Assembly (NCBI RefSeq): GCF_026625985.1
Contig: NZ_CP113116.1
Coordinates: 4,216,001 to 4,280,000, forward strand
Direction: 5' to 3'
DNA length: 64,000 nt
Origin: Mycobacterium sp. Aquia_213
GTDB lineage: Bacteria > Actinomycetota > Actinomycetes > Mycobacteriales > Mycobacteriaceae
Below, piece after piece: positions 17,818 to 25,205 of the stretch. Positions within the stretch are counted from its first letter, which is position 1. Each line of letters begins with the position of its first letter. The position numbers and the translations under genes were made by a program. A model generated the notes under the pieces. It was not told the DNA's origin, ran no database searches, and saw nothing but the letters and a program-made list of their open reading frames with translations.

Positions 17818-19598
17818 GCCAGATCCAGCCCCGAGAGTTCGCCCGACGCAAGCCATCCCTCAAGCAGCTCACGGTAGGCGAAGTAGTCGCCGAAGCCCCG
17901 ACCGAAGTTGCTGTCGCGGGGCCTTAACCCGCCCGGATCGCCCTCGTTGTTGATACGGGACGGCGTGCAGGCCGACATGACGGCGCTGGGGTCGACGTAG
18001 GTGTCGACGATCTGCCGGATCCAGTCAGCCTCGGCCTCGGCGCTCACGTCGAATACCGCAACGCCCTGCTTCTCGAGCAAGGCCACCACGCCGGCAATAA
18101 CCTCTGCGCCCAGCACGGCGATCTGCGTGTAGTTGACGGTGACGACCGATTGTTGCCCCGGGGCGGGCATCACGAACATGTTGGGGAAGCCGCGGCTCAT
18201 CATGCCGAACAGGCTGGCGGCGCCGTCGGCCCACTTCTGCGCGAGTGTGGTGCCGCCCCGGCCGACGATGTCGTGGCCGACGCGGCGTTGCAGTGGGGTG
18301 AGCTCGGCTTCGAATCCGGTGCCGTAGACGATGCAGTCGACGTCGTACTGCTGCCCACCGACGACCGGCCCGCGCTCGGTGATGTGCTCGATGCCTGCGG
18401 GGCAGTCGATGAGCGTGACGTTGGGGCGGTTGAACGCGCCGAAGTACTCGTCGTGAAAGCACGGCCGCTTACAGAGGTAGCGGTAGTACGGCTTGAGCGC
18501 GGCCGCCACGTCGGGGTCGGTGACCAACTCGTCGACCCGGCGCCGATGTTCCTCCATGATGGCGAAGTCGAGCTCCTCGGCGTTGCGCATAAACTCCTCG
18601 ATGCTGGCGCCCTTTATCCGCGGCGGGTTCTGCACCGCCGCATAGTGATGCGTCCACCCGTCGTCGGTGAGGTCGGAATCGACCGGCCGGCCCAGCATGA
18701 TCGACTGGAAATTATCCATCCGCGCCTTCTGCCAACCCGGCGCCAACCCCTGCGCGAAGGATGGATCGGTGGGGCGGTTTCCCCGAACCCCGATCGCCGA
18801 GGGCGTGCGCTGGAAGACATAGACGTGTCTGGCTGCCTCGGCGAGCGGCGGAAGGGCCTGCAGCCCGCTGGCTCCGGTTCCGATCAGGGCGACGGCCTTG
18901 TCGCCGAGGCCGGTGAGCGCCTCGCCAGGGCCGCCGCCGGTGTAGCCGTAGTCCCACCGCGCCGTGTGAAATGCGCGACCCGCGAAGCCGTCCATGCCCG
19001 GGATAACCGGGAGTTTCATGAGATTGAGAATCCCCACGGCGAGCACGTAATAGCGGCAGGAGAGTTCGTCACCCCGGTCGGTGTGGACCGTCCACCTGCC
19101 GGCGTTGTCGTCCCACGTGGCCCGGGTGACGCCGGTGTGGAACAGGGCGTCAGACACCAGTTCGAAGCGGTCTGCGACGGCCTGCAGGTGCTGGCGGATC
19201 TCCTCGCCGTAGGCGTAGCGCCGGGTGGGGATGTAGTCGAGTTCCTCGAGCATCGGAAGGTACTGATAGGACTCGACGTCGCACATCACGCCCGGGTAGC
19301 GGTTCCAGTACCAGGTGCCGCCGACGCCGCCGGCCGCATCGACGATCCTGATGCGCGCGATACCGGCCTTGCGGAGATGGGCTCCTGCGAGCAGCCCGGC
19401 GATGCCGCCTCCGACGATCACCACGTCGGGGTCGTCGGTGACGGGCTCACGCTCGAGGTAAGGGGTGAACGGGTCGGCGCGGTACCCGGCGATGGACTCG
19501 TCGTGGGTCAGATCGCGGATTGCTGTGCGCCCGGGGACCAGGCGCTTGTCGCGCTCTGCGAGGTACTTGGCATGCACAACTTCGGGGTCAAAGGCCAT
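17814..19598 (-). CDS. Baeyer-Villiger (flavin-containing) monooxygenase
   Basis: A 594-residue class B flavin monooxygenase. FAD site VIVGGGIAGLLAG near residue 60, the Baeyer-Villiger fingerprint FxGxxxHTxxWD (FAGRAFHTARWD) near 200, and the NADPH site LIGTGASGLQ near 235 are all present. Such enzymes insert oxygen next to a ketone to make esters or lactones, often on steroids, terpenoid or cyclic ketones. AGGGAGGG precedes the ATG at 19598. It heads a three-gene operon with the double SDR and the lactonase-like amidohydrolase. A 12-bp repeat array lies about 330 bases upstream. Confidence 0.9.
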   Translation of the reverse strand: MAFDPEVVHAKYLAERDKRLVPGRTAIRDLTHDESIAGYRADPFTPYLEREPVTDDPDVVIVGGGIAGLLAGAHLRKAGIARIRIVDAAGGVGGTWYWNRYPGVMCDVESYQYLPMLEELDYIPTRRYAYGEEIRQHLQAVADRFELVSDALFHTGVTRATWDDNAGRWTVHTDRGDELSCRYYVLAVGILNLMKLPVIPGMDGFAGRAFHTARWDYGYTGGGPGEALTGLGDKAVALIGTGASGLQALPPLAEAARHVYVFQRTPSAIGVRGNRPTDPSFAQGLAPGWQKARMDNFQSIMLGRPVDSDLTDDGWTHHYAAVQNPPRIKGASIEEFMRNAEELDFAIMEEHRRRVDELVTDPDVAAALKPYYRYLCKRPCFHDEYFGAFNRPNVTLIDCPAGIEHITERGPVVGGQQYDVDCIVYGTGFEAELTPLQRRVGHDIVGRGGTTLAQKWADGAASLFGMMSRGFPNMFVMPAPGQQSVVTVNYTQIAVLGAEVIAGVVALLEKQGVAVFDVSAEAEADWIRQIVDTYVDPSAVMSACTPSRINNEGDPGGLRPRDSNFGRGFGDYFAYRELLEGWLASGELSGLDLA

Positions 19599-20119
19599 GA
19601 CCCTCCCTTTCGCAGCGGCATCTGATGTTACAAAAAATACGGAAGGCGTAAATTGCTTCGCACGGGCCAGGACCCCAGGTCGACATGATGAAGCGCGCCT
19701 CAGCTGGTGCTGCGGTGCTGCCGCAGTGCCGGGACCGGAGTCCGAGGTACCGGACGGTGGCGGCGGAGCGTTGACACCATCGGCGTCGTGATGGGTATGT
19801 CACTGTGACCGACCGAGCTTCAGCATGCCTTCGCTCATGACACCAACTTCTGACGGCTTCCAAAACTGCTATTTGTATAAAAATAATAGAGAAACACTCG
19901 GCATCCCGGTGCACTGGGCCCCGACCGTAACGGTAACCGTTGCTCTAAACGGTAACTGTTATCGTTACCTCAACGGTAGTGTGACGATATCTCCCCGACT
20001 TTCACATCTACGTCTTGGGGGTGATGCGATGCACTGCATCGTCGATGCAGGGAGGCGAATGCCGACCGTGAGGTGCGGCATCGGCCTGCAGCACAAAACA
20101 ACGACACGAAGGAACGGGC
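19599..20119. promoter_or_regulatory. divergent intergenic region with AT-rich patch
   Basis: A 521-base gap between the divergent monooxygenase and SDR genes. It has no convincing gene. It holds an unusually AT-rich patch (TTTGTATAAAAATAATAG, about 19873-19890), likely promoter DNA, and the repeat array at 19925-19979 followed by about 140 bases of leader to the SDR start. Confidence 0.5.
19925..19979. repeat. 12-bp repeat array A (operator candidate)
   Basis: Read on the minus strand, units CTACCG, TAACGA and TTACCG begin at 19979, 19967 and 19955, exactly 12 bases apart, with further TTACCG and TTACGG at 19936 and 19930. The same unit occurs in six other intergenic regions of the island. 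Placed between the monooxygenase operon and the SDR gene; likely binding site of a shared regulator. Confidence 0.65.
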
Positions 20120-20836
20120 GTGCGAAACGCGATCATCACCGGCGGAAGCGGCGGCATCGGCAAAGCGTGCGGCCGCGAGCTTGCCGAGCGAGGCTACGAG
20201 GTCGTGCTGTGTGCACGCGGCGAGGCGGCGTTGAGCGCCGCTGCCGCCGAAATCGGCGCACGATACGTCGTCGCTGACGCTGCCGACCCGGCTAGCTTTG
20301 CCGCAGTGACTGCAGGTTTGGATCGGGTCGACCTGATCGTGCACGCCGCCGGCGTGCTCGGCGGCACGTACGCGCGCAAGCAATCCTTCGCCCAATGGCG
20401 CACGACGATGGCGGCCAATCTCGACTCATGTTTCGTCCTCACCCAGGCCGCACTGCCCCTGATGGCGCCCGGATCGCGCTTCGTGTTCATCTCATCGTCA
20501 GCCGCGCACGAACCGATGCCGTCGCGCACCGCGTATTCCGCCTCGAAGGCCGGCATGAATGCGTTCGCCCGGGCGTTGGCGCTCGAGGTGGATCGAGACG
20601 GCATCGCGGTACACGTGGTGACGCCGGGGCCGGTGCAAACCGAGATGCTCCAAGATGTTCCGTTCGAGATGTACGCCATCGGCGTGGCCGATGTGGCGAA
20701 CGCGGTGGCGTGGCTCGACACCGTCGACCCATCTGTCGACCTACCCGAGATTCGGCTCAGCGCCGTCACCCGGGGACCTTGGGCCAGACCGCCCGTCGTG
20801 CCGATCGAAGTTCACCGGCGCGCCGTGTCGAGCTGA
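20120..20836 (+). CDS. short-chain dehydrogenase/reductase
   Basis: A 238-residue SDR. ITGGSGGIGKA at residues 6-16 binds the cofactor, HAAGVLGG near 77 and YSASKAGM near 141 (YxxxK) give the catalytic site with Ser at FISSSAA. The start is GTG at 20120 with AAGGAA nearby. After the core it has an unusual C-terminus rich in proline and arginine (PWARPPVVPIEVHRR). It is monocistronic, faces the Baeyer-Villiger operon and lies beside repeat array A, so it is probably induced with it. The substrate is unknown. Confidence 0.85.
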   Translation: MRNAIITGGSGGIGKACGRELAERGYEVVLCARGEAALSAAAAEIGARYVVADAADPASFAAVTAGLDRVDLIVHAAGVLGGTYARKQSFAQWRTTMAANLDSCFVLTQAALPLMAPGSRFVFISSSAAHEPMPSRTAYSASKAGMNAFARALALEVDRDGIAVHVVTPGPVQTEMLQDVPFEMYAIGVADVANAVAWLDTVDPSVDLPEIRLSAVTRGPWARPPVVPIEVHRRAVSS

Positions 20837-20844
20837 CCGGACCG

Positions 20845-20882
20845 TTTGGGCCCTTCAAGGGCACCTCATCGAAGAGCCCAAA
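20845..20882. terminator. possible bidirectional hairpin between convergent genes
   Basis: TTTGGGC at 20845-20851 pairs with GCCCAAA at 20876-20882, enclosing a smaller CCTTCAAGG hairpin; TTGTCTT follows. It sits between the SDR and desaturase genes, which converge. No long T-run, so this is only a candidate. Confidence 0.35.
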
Positions 20883-20920
20883 TTGTCTTGCGATGCGTGT
20901 GCCAGCTCACTGCGTGACCG

Positions 20921-21889
20921 TCAAACGGCTCGGCGTTCCTCCTTACGGGCTTGACGGGCGAGTAGGCGGTCGCGTTGTTCCTCGAACTTGATTACTTGGC
21001 GTTGAAGGCCTTCCAGGTAGGCCGCGAGTTGCTCACGGCGTTGTTCACCTCGGGACGTGAAGTCGTCACGTTTGAAGATTCGCCATTTGCGTAGGTTCGG
21101 TGTCACGACGTCGTCAAGATGCTGGCGTGGGTCATAGATGCCGTGTTTGGCCATCAGCACGCCGTTGCGGCGGAAATTGGGCATACCCTGTCCGGGCATC
21201 CGGAAGTTCTCGATAACATCGGCAACCGCCTCAACGGCCTGATCGGGTGCGAGATCAAGCGCCGCGCCGCACATGTTCCGATAGAAAATCATGTGTAGAT
21301 TCTCGTCGGCGGCGATACGTCGCAGCATCCGGTCTGCGATCGCGTCGTTGCACGCCTTACCCGTATTGCGGTGACTGATGCGGGTGGCAAGTTCTTGGAA
21401 CGTGACGTAAGCGATCGACAGGAGAAAGTCGGTCTTGTGTTGCGCCTCTTCCTCGGCGGTGGCTCCGAACCCGTTTGCCACATGCTCCATGCGCGCCTGC
21501 TCCAGTGCCACCGGGTCAACGCCACGAGTGACGACGAGATAGTCCCGGATCGCGATCGCATGCTTGTTTTCCTCGGCCGTCCAACGGCCCACCCACGTTC
21601 CCCAAGCGCCATCAAGGGAGAAATTCTGAGCCGCCTGGCGGTGATACGACGGCAGGTTGTCCTCGGTGAGGAGGTTGGTGATCATTGCCGCCTTCGCGAC
21701 CTCGCTTAGCTGCGACTGCTCCGGCGCCCAATCCACGCCACCCAGCTCCGCGAAATTACGGCCGCGATCCCAGGGCACATAGTCATGTGGATGCCACTCG
21801 ACGGCCACTGATAAATGTCGATTGAGATGGGCTGCTGCGATCGGCTCCAGCTCGCGCAGTATCTCCGGATCGGTCAACTGTCTCAACAT
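20921..21889 (-). CDS. acyl-[ACP] desaturase, DesA-type diiron protein
   Basis: A 322-residue non-haem diiron desaturase like mycobacterial DesA1/DesA2. LNRHLSVAVEWHPHDYVPW near residue 20, TEDNLPSYHR near 75, the iron-binding TAEENKHAIAIRDYL near 106 and SHRNTGKACND / AADENLHMIFYRN near 190 match the family closely. It introduces a double bond in acyl-ACP in the cytosol with a ferredoxin partner. Start ATG 21889 has CCAAGG upstream; the 62-codon upstream extension covers the operator region and is rejected. Divergent from the TetR gene at 22134, which probably controls it. Confidence 0.9.
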   Translation of the reverse strand: MLRQLTDPEILRELEPIAAAHLNRHLSVAVEWHPHDYVPWDRGRNFAELGGVDWAPEQSQLSEVAKAAMITNLLTEDNLPSYHRQAAQNFSLDGAWGTWVGRWTAEENKHAIAIRDYLVVTRGVDPVALEQARMEHVANGFGATAEEEAQHKTDFLLSIAYVTFQELATRISHRNTGKACNDAIADRMLRRIAADENLHMIFYRNMCGAALDLAPDQAVEAVADVIENFRMPGQGMPNFRRNGVLMAKHGIYDPRQHLDDVVTPNLRKWRIFKRDDFTSRGEQRREQLAAYLEGLQRQVIKFEEQRDRLLARQARKEERRAV

Positions 21890-22044
21890 TGCACCTTGGC
21901 CTGTAGTCGCAGAAGCCCACGGCGAGCGGAAGTTGCCTGGCAATGCGTTCCGCGTCGTGGGTCGGTGGTTGCCGAGCCTCGCTGTGGCGGTAAGTCTCGA
22001 ATTGGCCGACCGCAACGCTGCGGCTTGCACCGACCGAATATTAC

Positions 22045-22093
22045 TGCAATCAGTGCAATATTGCAATCGATGCAAAAATACGGTCTATGCAAT
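22045..22093. repeat. TGCAA tandem array (TetR operator candidate)
   Basis: TGCAAT at 22045, 22054, 22062 and 22088 and TGCAAA at 22071: spacings 9, 8, 9 and 17 bases, that is about 8.5 or twice that. The second and third units make the perfect palindrome TGCAATATTGCA (22054-22065). It lies in the divergent promoter of the desaturase and TetR genes. Confidence 0.65.
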
Positions 22094-22121
22094 TAGAGCT
22101 GTGTGACGAGCGCCGCCGCTC

Positions 22122-22127
22122 TACTGT
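22122..22127 (+). promoter_or_regulatory. -10 element for leaderless TetR gene
   Basis: TACTGT followed by six bases and the ATG at 22134; no ribosome-binding site between. Fits a leaderless transcript starting at the start codon, about 30 bases downstream of the TGCAA array. Confidence 0.45.
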
Positions 22128-22133
22128 GTAGCC

Positions 22134-22766
22134 ATGGAGCCTGCACCGGCCGGTTCGCATCGAGAGCAAAAGCGCGAGCGCACCAAGGCAGCAATCTTCG
22201 AGGCCGCCGTGGGTCTGTTCGAGTCGCACGGTTACCACGAAACGACCATCGCCGATATCGCCGCCGCCGCTGGCATCGCCCCGCGCACCTTCTTCAGCTA
22301 CTACGCCAGCAAGGACGAACTGGTCTTTGACGAGGCCGAAAAGCGGATCGGCGCGGCGTACAAAGCGATCGCCGATCGCCGATCCGATGACAGTGCCGCA
22401 GAGGTGCTGCTGCGGTCTCTCACCGATCTCCTCGAGGCAGGTCACGACTTTGGGGGTAAGCACAGCGAGCTGCGGGCTCGGCTCGTCCAAACCGTCCCGG
22501 CCATCCGCGGGCGCGCCCTACAGCTTCAAGTCGACGCCCAACGCGAGATTGCCCGACTACTACACGATGCGTACTCCGACGAGCTGGACCAGATCACCAC
22601 CGGCGCGTTGGTCGGCGCCTTCGTCGGCGCGGTCAACGGTGCCGTGCAAGCGATGTATGACACCGGGGTTCCGGCCGACCCCGAAACCCGGTCGGCCGTG
22701 TTGCGGCGAGCCGTCGAGGCCTCATTGCCCGCGTGGGCTACCCGCCCACGCTCGGGCGCGTCCTAG
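22134..22766 (+). CDS. TetR/AcrR regulator next to desaturase
   Basis: A 210-residue TetR-family repressor. The N-terminal helix-turn-helix runs about residues 15-62 (RTKAAIFEAAVGLFESHG, TTIADIAAAAGIAPRTFFSYYASKDELV). The C-terminal half is a helical ligand-binding domain. It is transcribed divergently from the DesA-type desaturase, with the TGCAA array between them, so it likely represses both, sensing an acyl compound. No array of the 12-bp type is in its promoter, so it is probably not the regulator of that regulon. Confidence 0.88.
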   Translation: MEPAPAGSHREQKRERTKAAIFEAAVGLFESHGYHETTIADIAAAAGIAPRTFFSYYASKDELVFDEAEKRIGAAYKAIADRRSDDSAAEVLLRSLTDLLEAGHDFGGKHSELRARLVQTVPAIRGRALQLQVDAQREIARLLHDAYSDELDQITTGALVGAFVGAVNGAVQAMYDTGVPADPETRSAVLRRAVEASLPAWATRPRSGAS

Positions 22767-22828
22767 CCGCACAACAGACCCTCACCCCGCGGTGCGGATC
22801 CGCAATCCGTTGCAGAGCAGTCGATCTC

Positions 22829-22876
22829 GTCGTGGACGCTGACCAGTGCGACACCGGCGAGGCGTCCAGCCACGAC
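22829..22876. terminator. possible hairpin between convergent operons
   Basis: GTCGTGGACGC (22829-22839) pairs with GCGTC...CACGAC (22862-22876) as an 11-pair stem interrupted by a 4-base bulge, loop about 22 bases. It lies in the 140-base gap where the TetR gene and the Rieske-to-thiolase operon converge. Confidence 0.35.
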
Positions 22877-22906
22877 CTAGATCGTCGCCTCGTATGCACG
22901 CCGGCA

Positions 22907-24376
22907 TCACCAGCGCGCTTCGTTGCGGGTCCCGTCGGTGCTCACCATGACGGTGGTGCCGACGAGTTCGTGGGACTCGGCATCGGTGAGCAATTCGGGT
23001 TCGTGCACGCGAGCGAGTGCGCGACCGACCGCGGTATCGAGGACAACCAGTCCGCTCTGTGGCGAGCCGTCCCTGCCATGCGCGACGGTGTATGCCAGCA
23101 CGTCGCCGGGCCCCGTCCATGTCGTCAGGAGCGGCTTCCGCGGCTGCGCCGCGTCGACTTCGGACTGCAGCACGGCGGGGTCCGGCGGCTCTGTCGGTCC
23201 CGATGTCGAGGACCAGACGGCCGCCACGTGCTTAGCCAGGTGCATTCCGACGCCGGTGATCAGCGCATGTCCCGGCCGCTGTCGCAATCGGTCGAAAGCG
23301 CTGGCGATGGCGTGCAATTGGTAGGCGCTGCCCGGTCCACCCGCGTACGGCAAGCCGCCCGTCACGGTCAGGCCACGCGGATCGTCGAGGGCGAGCCCGA
23401 GCGCATCGGCCCCAAGCCGTACCGACGAGGGGAAACAGGAGTACAAGTCGAAGACGTCGATACTGTCCAGACCGACGCCCGCCATGCTCAGGGCATGCCT
23501 GCCCGTGACCGCCATCGCTGCCGACCGGGACATGTCCGCCCGCTCAGCGATGCTCTCGGGATCCTCGGCGTAGGCCCAACCAGTCAGGTAGAGGCGCCGG
23601 TCTTCGCTGACGCCCAGCTCGTCAGCCTTCTCGCCGGTCGCCAGCAGCAGCGCGGCGGACATATCGACATCCATCACCGCGACCTCGTGTTTGGTGTACG
23701 GCCAGCCGACGTAACGATTGTCCGATGTGGGTGTCCCGACGGTTGCGGCATCCAGGGCGATAGGTCGCCACGCGTGCGGATTGTCGGCCGCGACCCGGCT
23801 CATCGCCGCCATCACGGTGGCGGCCTCGGCAGCATCCTCCGTCAGCGATGCGCCCAGTCGTGCCCGGCGGGCGGTGTCCCACAGCGGAAACGTCTCCCAC
23901 GCCTGCAGTACCTGGTGGGCCGTCTCGGCGGGGTGCGGCGGCGTCCACGGGAACGGTGACGACTCGCGGTAGCTCCACGGCAGCCGCTCCCCGTTCTTCT
24001 TGGCCGTACGCAGCGTTGCCAGCGCCTCGCCGCCGACGATCAGTGCCAGATCCAGCTCGCCGCGTAGCATCGCCTCGGCGGTCTGGTTGACCAGCAGTTG
24101 CGGGGTGGTGCCACCGATACCGGAGTAGACCCGGTGCCGCGGCGAGGCGCCCAGTACAGTCGCGAGCCGACCCACCGGATCGTCGTAGGGCCACGTCTGG
24201 CAGTACACCACCTGAAGGGAATCGATATGCGCCAGAACGTCATTGGCGCCCGCCGCCGCGGCGGCTTCCCGCCCGCGGGCGGCCCAGCTGTCCAACGGTT
24301 CGGGCGCACCGCCACCGCGGACCGTATGCTGCGAGGCGCCGATCAGACAGAGTGAGCGCGGCGAGTTCGTGGCCAT
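22907..24376 (-). CDS. thiolase-superfamily protein without nucleophile cysteine
   Basis: A 489-residue protein of the thiolase/acetyl-CoA acetyltransferase superfamily. The N-terminal half has the region where thiolases carry the nucleophilic cysteine, but here it reads SGIGGTTPQLLVNQTAE with no cysteine. Later stretches DLYSCFPSSVRLG near residue 300 and VTGGLPYAGGPGSAY near 330 are typical of this subgroup, followed by a C-terminal beta-rich domain. Subgroup members may act as lyases rather than thiolases. Start ATG 24376 shares TGATG with the hydratase stop; it is the last gene of the operon. A C-C bond-cleaving step in side-chain or ring degradation is likely. Confidence 0.75.
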   Translation of the reverse strand: MATNSPRSLCLIGASQHTVRGGGAPEPLDSWAARGREAAAAAGANDVLAHIDSLQVVYCQTWPYDDPVGRLATVLGASPRHRVYSGIGGTTPQLLVNQTAEAMLRGELDLALIVGGEALATLRTAKKNGERLPWSYRESSPFPWTPPHPAETAHQVLQAWETFPLWDTARRARLGASLTEDAAEAATVMAAMSRVAADNPHAWRPIALDAATVGTPTSDNRYVGWPYTKHEVAVMDVDMSAALLLATGEKADELGVSEDRRLYLTGWAYAEDPESIAERADMSRSAAMAVTGRHALSMAGVGLDSIDVFDLYSCFPSSVRLGADALGLALDDPRGLTVTGGLPYAGGPGSAYQLHAIASAFDRLRQRPGHALITGVGMHLAKHVAAVWSSTSGPTEPPDPAVLQSEVDAAQPRKPLLTTWTGPGDVLAYTVAHGRDGSPQSGLVVLDTAVGRALARVHEPELLTDAESHELVGTTVMVSTDGTRNEARW

Positions 24377-25197
24377 CAACGCCCGGACCACTTCGGTTGG
24401 CGTTTCTCGGCGAATGCCCGCGGCCCCTCCTTGGCGTCTTCGGTCGCAAAGATCTCCTGGGAGATCCGTGACTCGATCTTGTATGCCTCGCGCATGTCCA
24501 CCTTCAGGCCTTCCAACACGCTGCGCTTGGTGGCCTGGACCGCGAGAGGCGCGTTCTTGGTAATGCGCGCGGCGTACTCGAAGGCCTTGTCCAGCAGGGC
24601 ATCCTCGGACACGACCGCATTGAGCAGGCCCATCCCGTAGGCCCGCTGTGCATCGATGCGGTCGGCACACAGCAGCAACTCCATGGCCTGGGCGTACGGG
24701 ATCTGGCGGGGTAACCGCACCGTGGTTCCGCCACCCGCGAACAAGCCGCGGGCGGGCTCCAGCACACCGAAGGTGGCGTGCTCACTGGCTACCCGGATGT
24801 CGACGCCGCCGAGCATCTCCATGCCGCCCGCCACGCACGGCCCGTTGATCGCGGCGATGATCGGCTTGTAGATCTTGCTGCCGCGCAGCACGGCGTCGGT
24901 GCCGTCCGACAGCGAGTAACCGTTGACCGAATCGACGTCACCCGCCTTGATCTGCTTTGCCAGCGCGGTGATCTCGGGAACATAGGTCTTCAGGTCCGCC
25001 CCCGACATGAAGCAACGTTCGACGCCGGTGAAGATCGCGACCCATGCACCATCGTCGGCCGCAAAGCGCTTCCACGCCTCCGCCAGCTGATGGAAATGCT
25101 CAAGATCACACGAGTTCTTCGCCTCTGGCCGATCGAGGGTAATGAGTACGACGTGTTCGGCGCTGTCGCGGGCCCCGAGTTGGTAGTGGACGGGCAC
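24376..25197 (-). CDS. enoyl-CoA hydratase/isomerase family protein
   Basis: A 273-residue crotonase-fold enzyme. The CoA oxyanion hole is in FMSGADLKTYV near residue 65 and INGPCVAGGMEMLGGVDI near 120. Both catalytic glutamates of true hydratases are present: one in GGMEMLG and one in FGVLEPARG twenty-odd residues later. It should add water to an enoyl-CoA. The start is GTG 25197 with AGGAGA five bases upstream; longer upstream readings are rejected. It follows the FadD gene by 8 bases in the same operon. Confidence 0.88.
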   Translation of the reverse strand: MPVHYQLGARDSAEHVVLITLDRPEAKNSCDLEHFHQLAEAWKRFAADDGAWVAIFTGVERCFMSGADLKTYVPEITALAKQIKAGDVDSVNGYSLSDGTDAVLRGSKIYKPIIAAINGPCVAGGMEMLGGVDIRVASEHATFGVLEPARGLFAGGGTTVRLPRQIPYAQAMELLLCADRIDAQRAYGMGLLNAVVSEDALLDKAFEYAARITKNAPLAVQATKRSVLEGLKVDMREAYKIESRISQEIFATEDAKEGPRAFAEKRQPKWSGR

Positions 25198-25205
25198 AGG
25201 ATCTC

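Noticed and set aside
18150..19625. Long plus-strand open frame (about 490 codons) opposite the Baeyer-Villiger monooxygenase
   Set aside because: It is a high-GC antisense shadow; the minus frame has all family motifs.
19825..20277. Open frame through the repeat array before the SDR
   Set aside because: It runs through operator DNA and the SDR gene in another frame.
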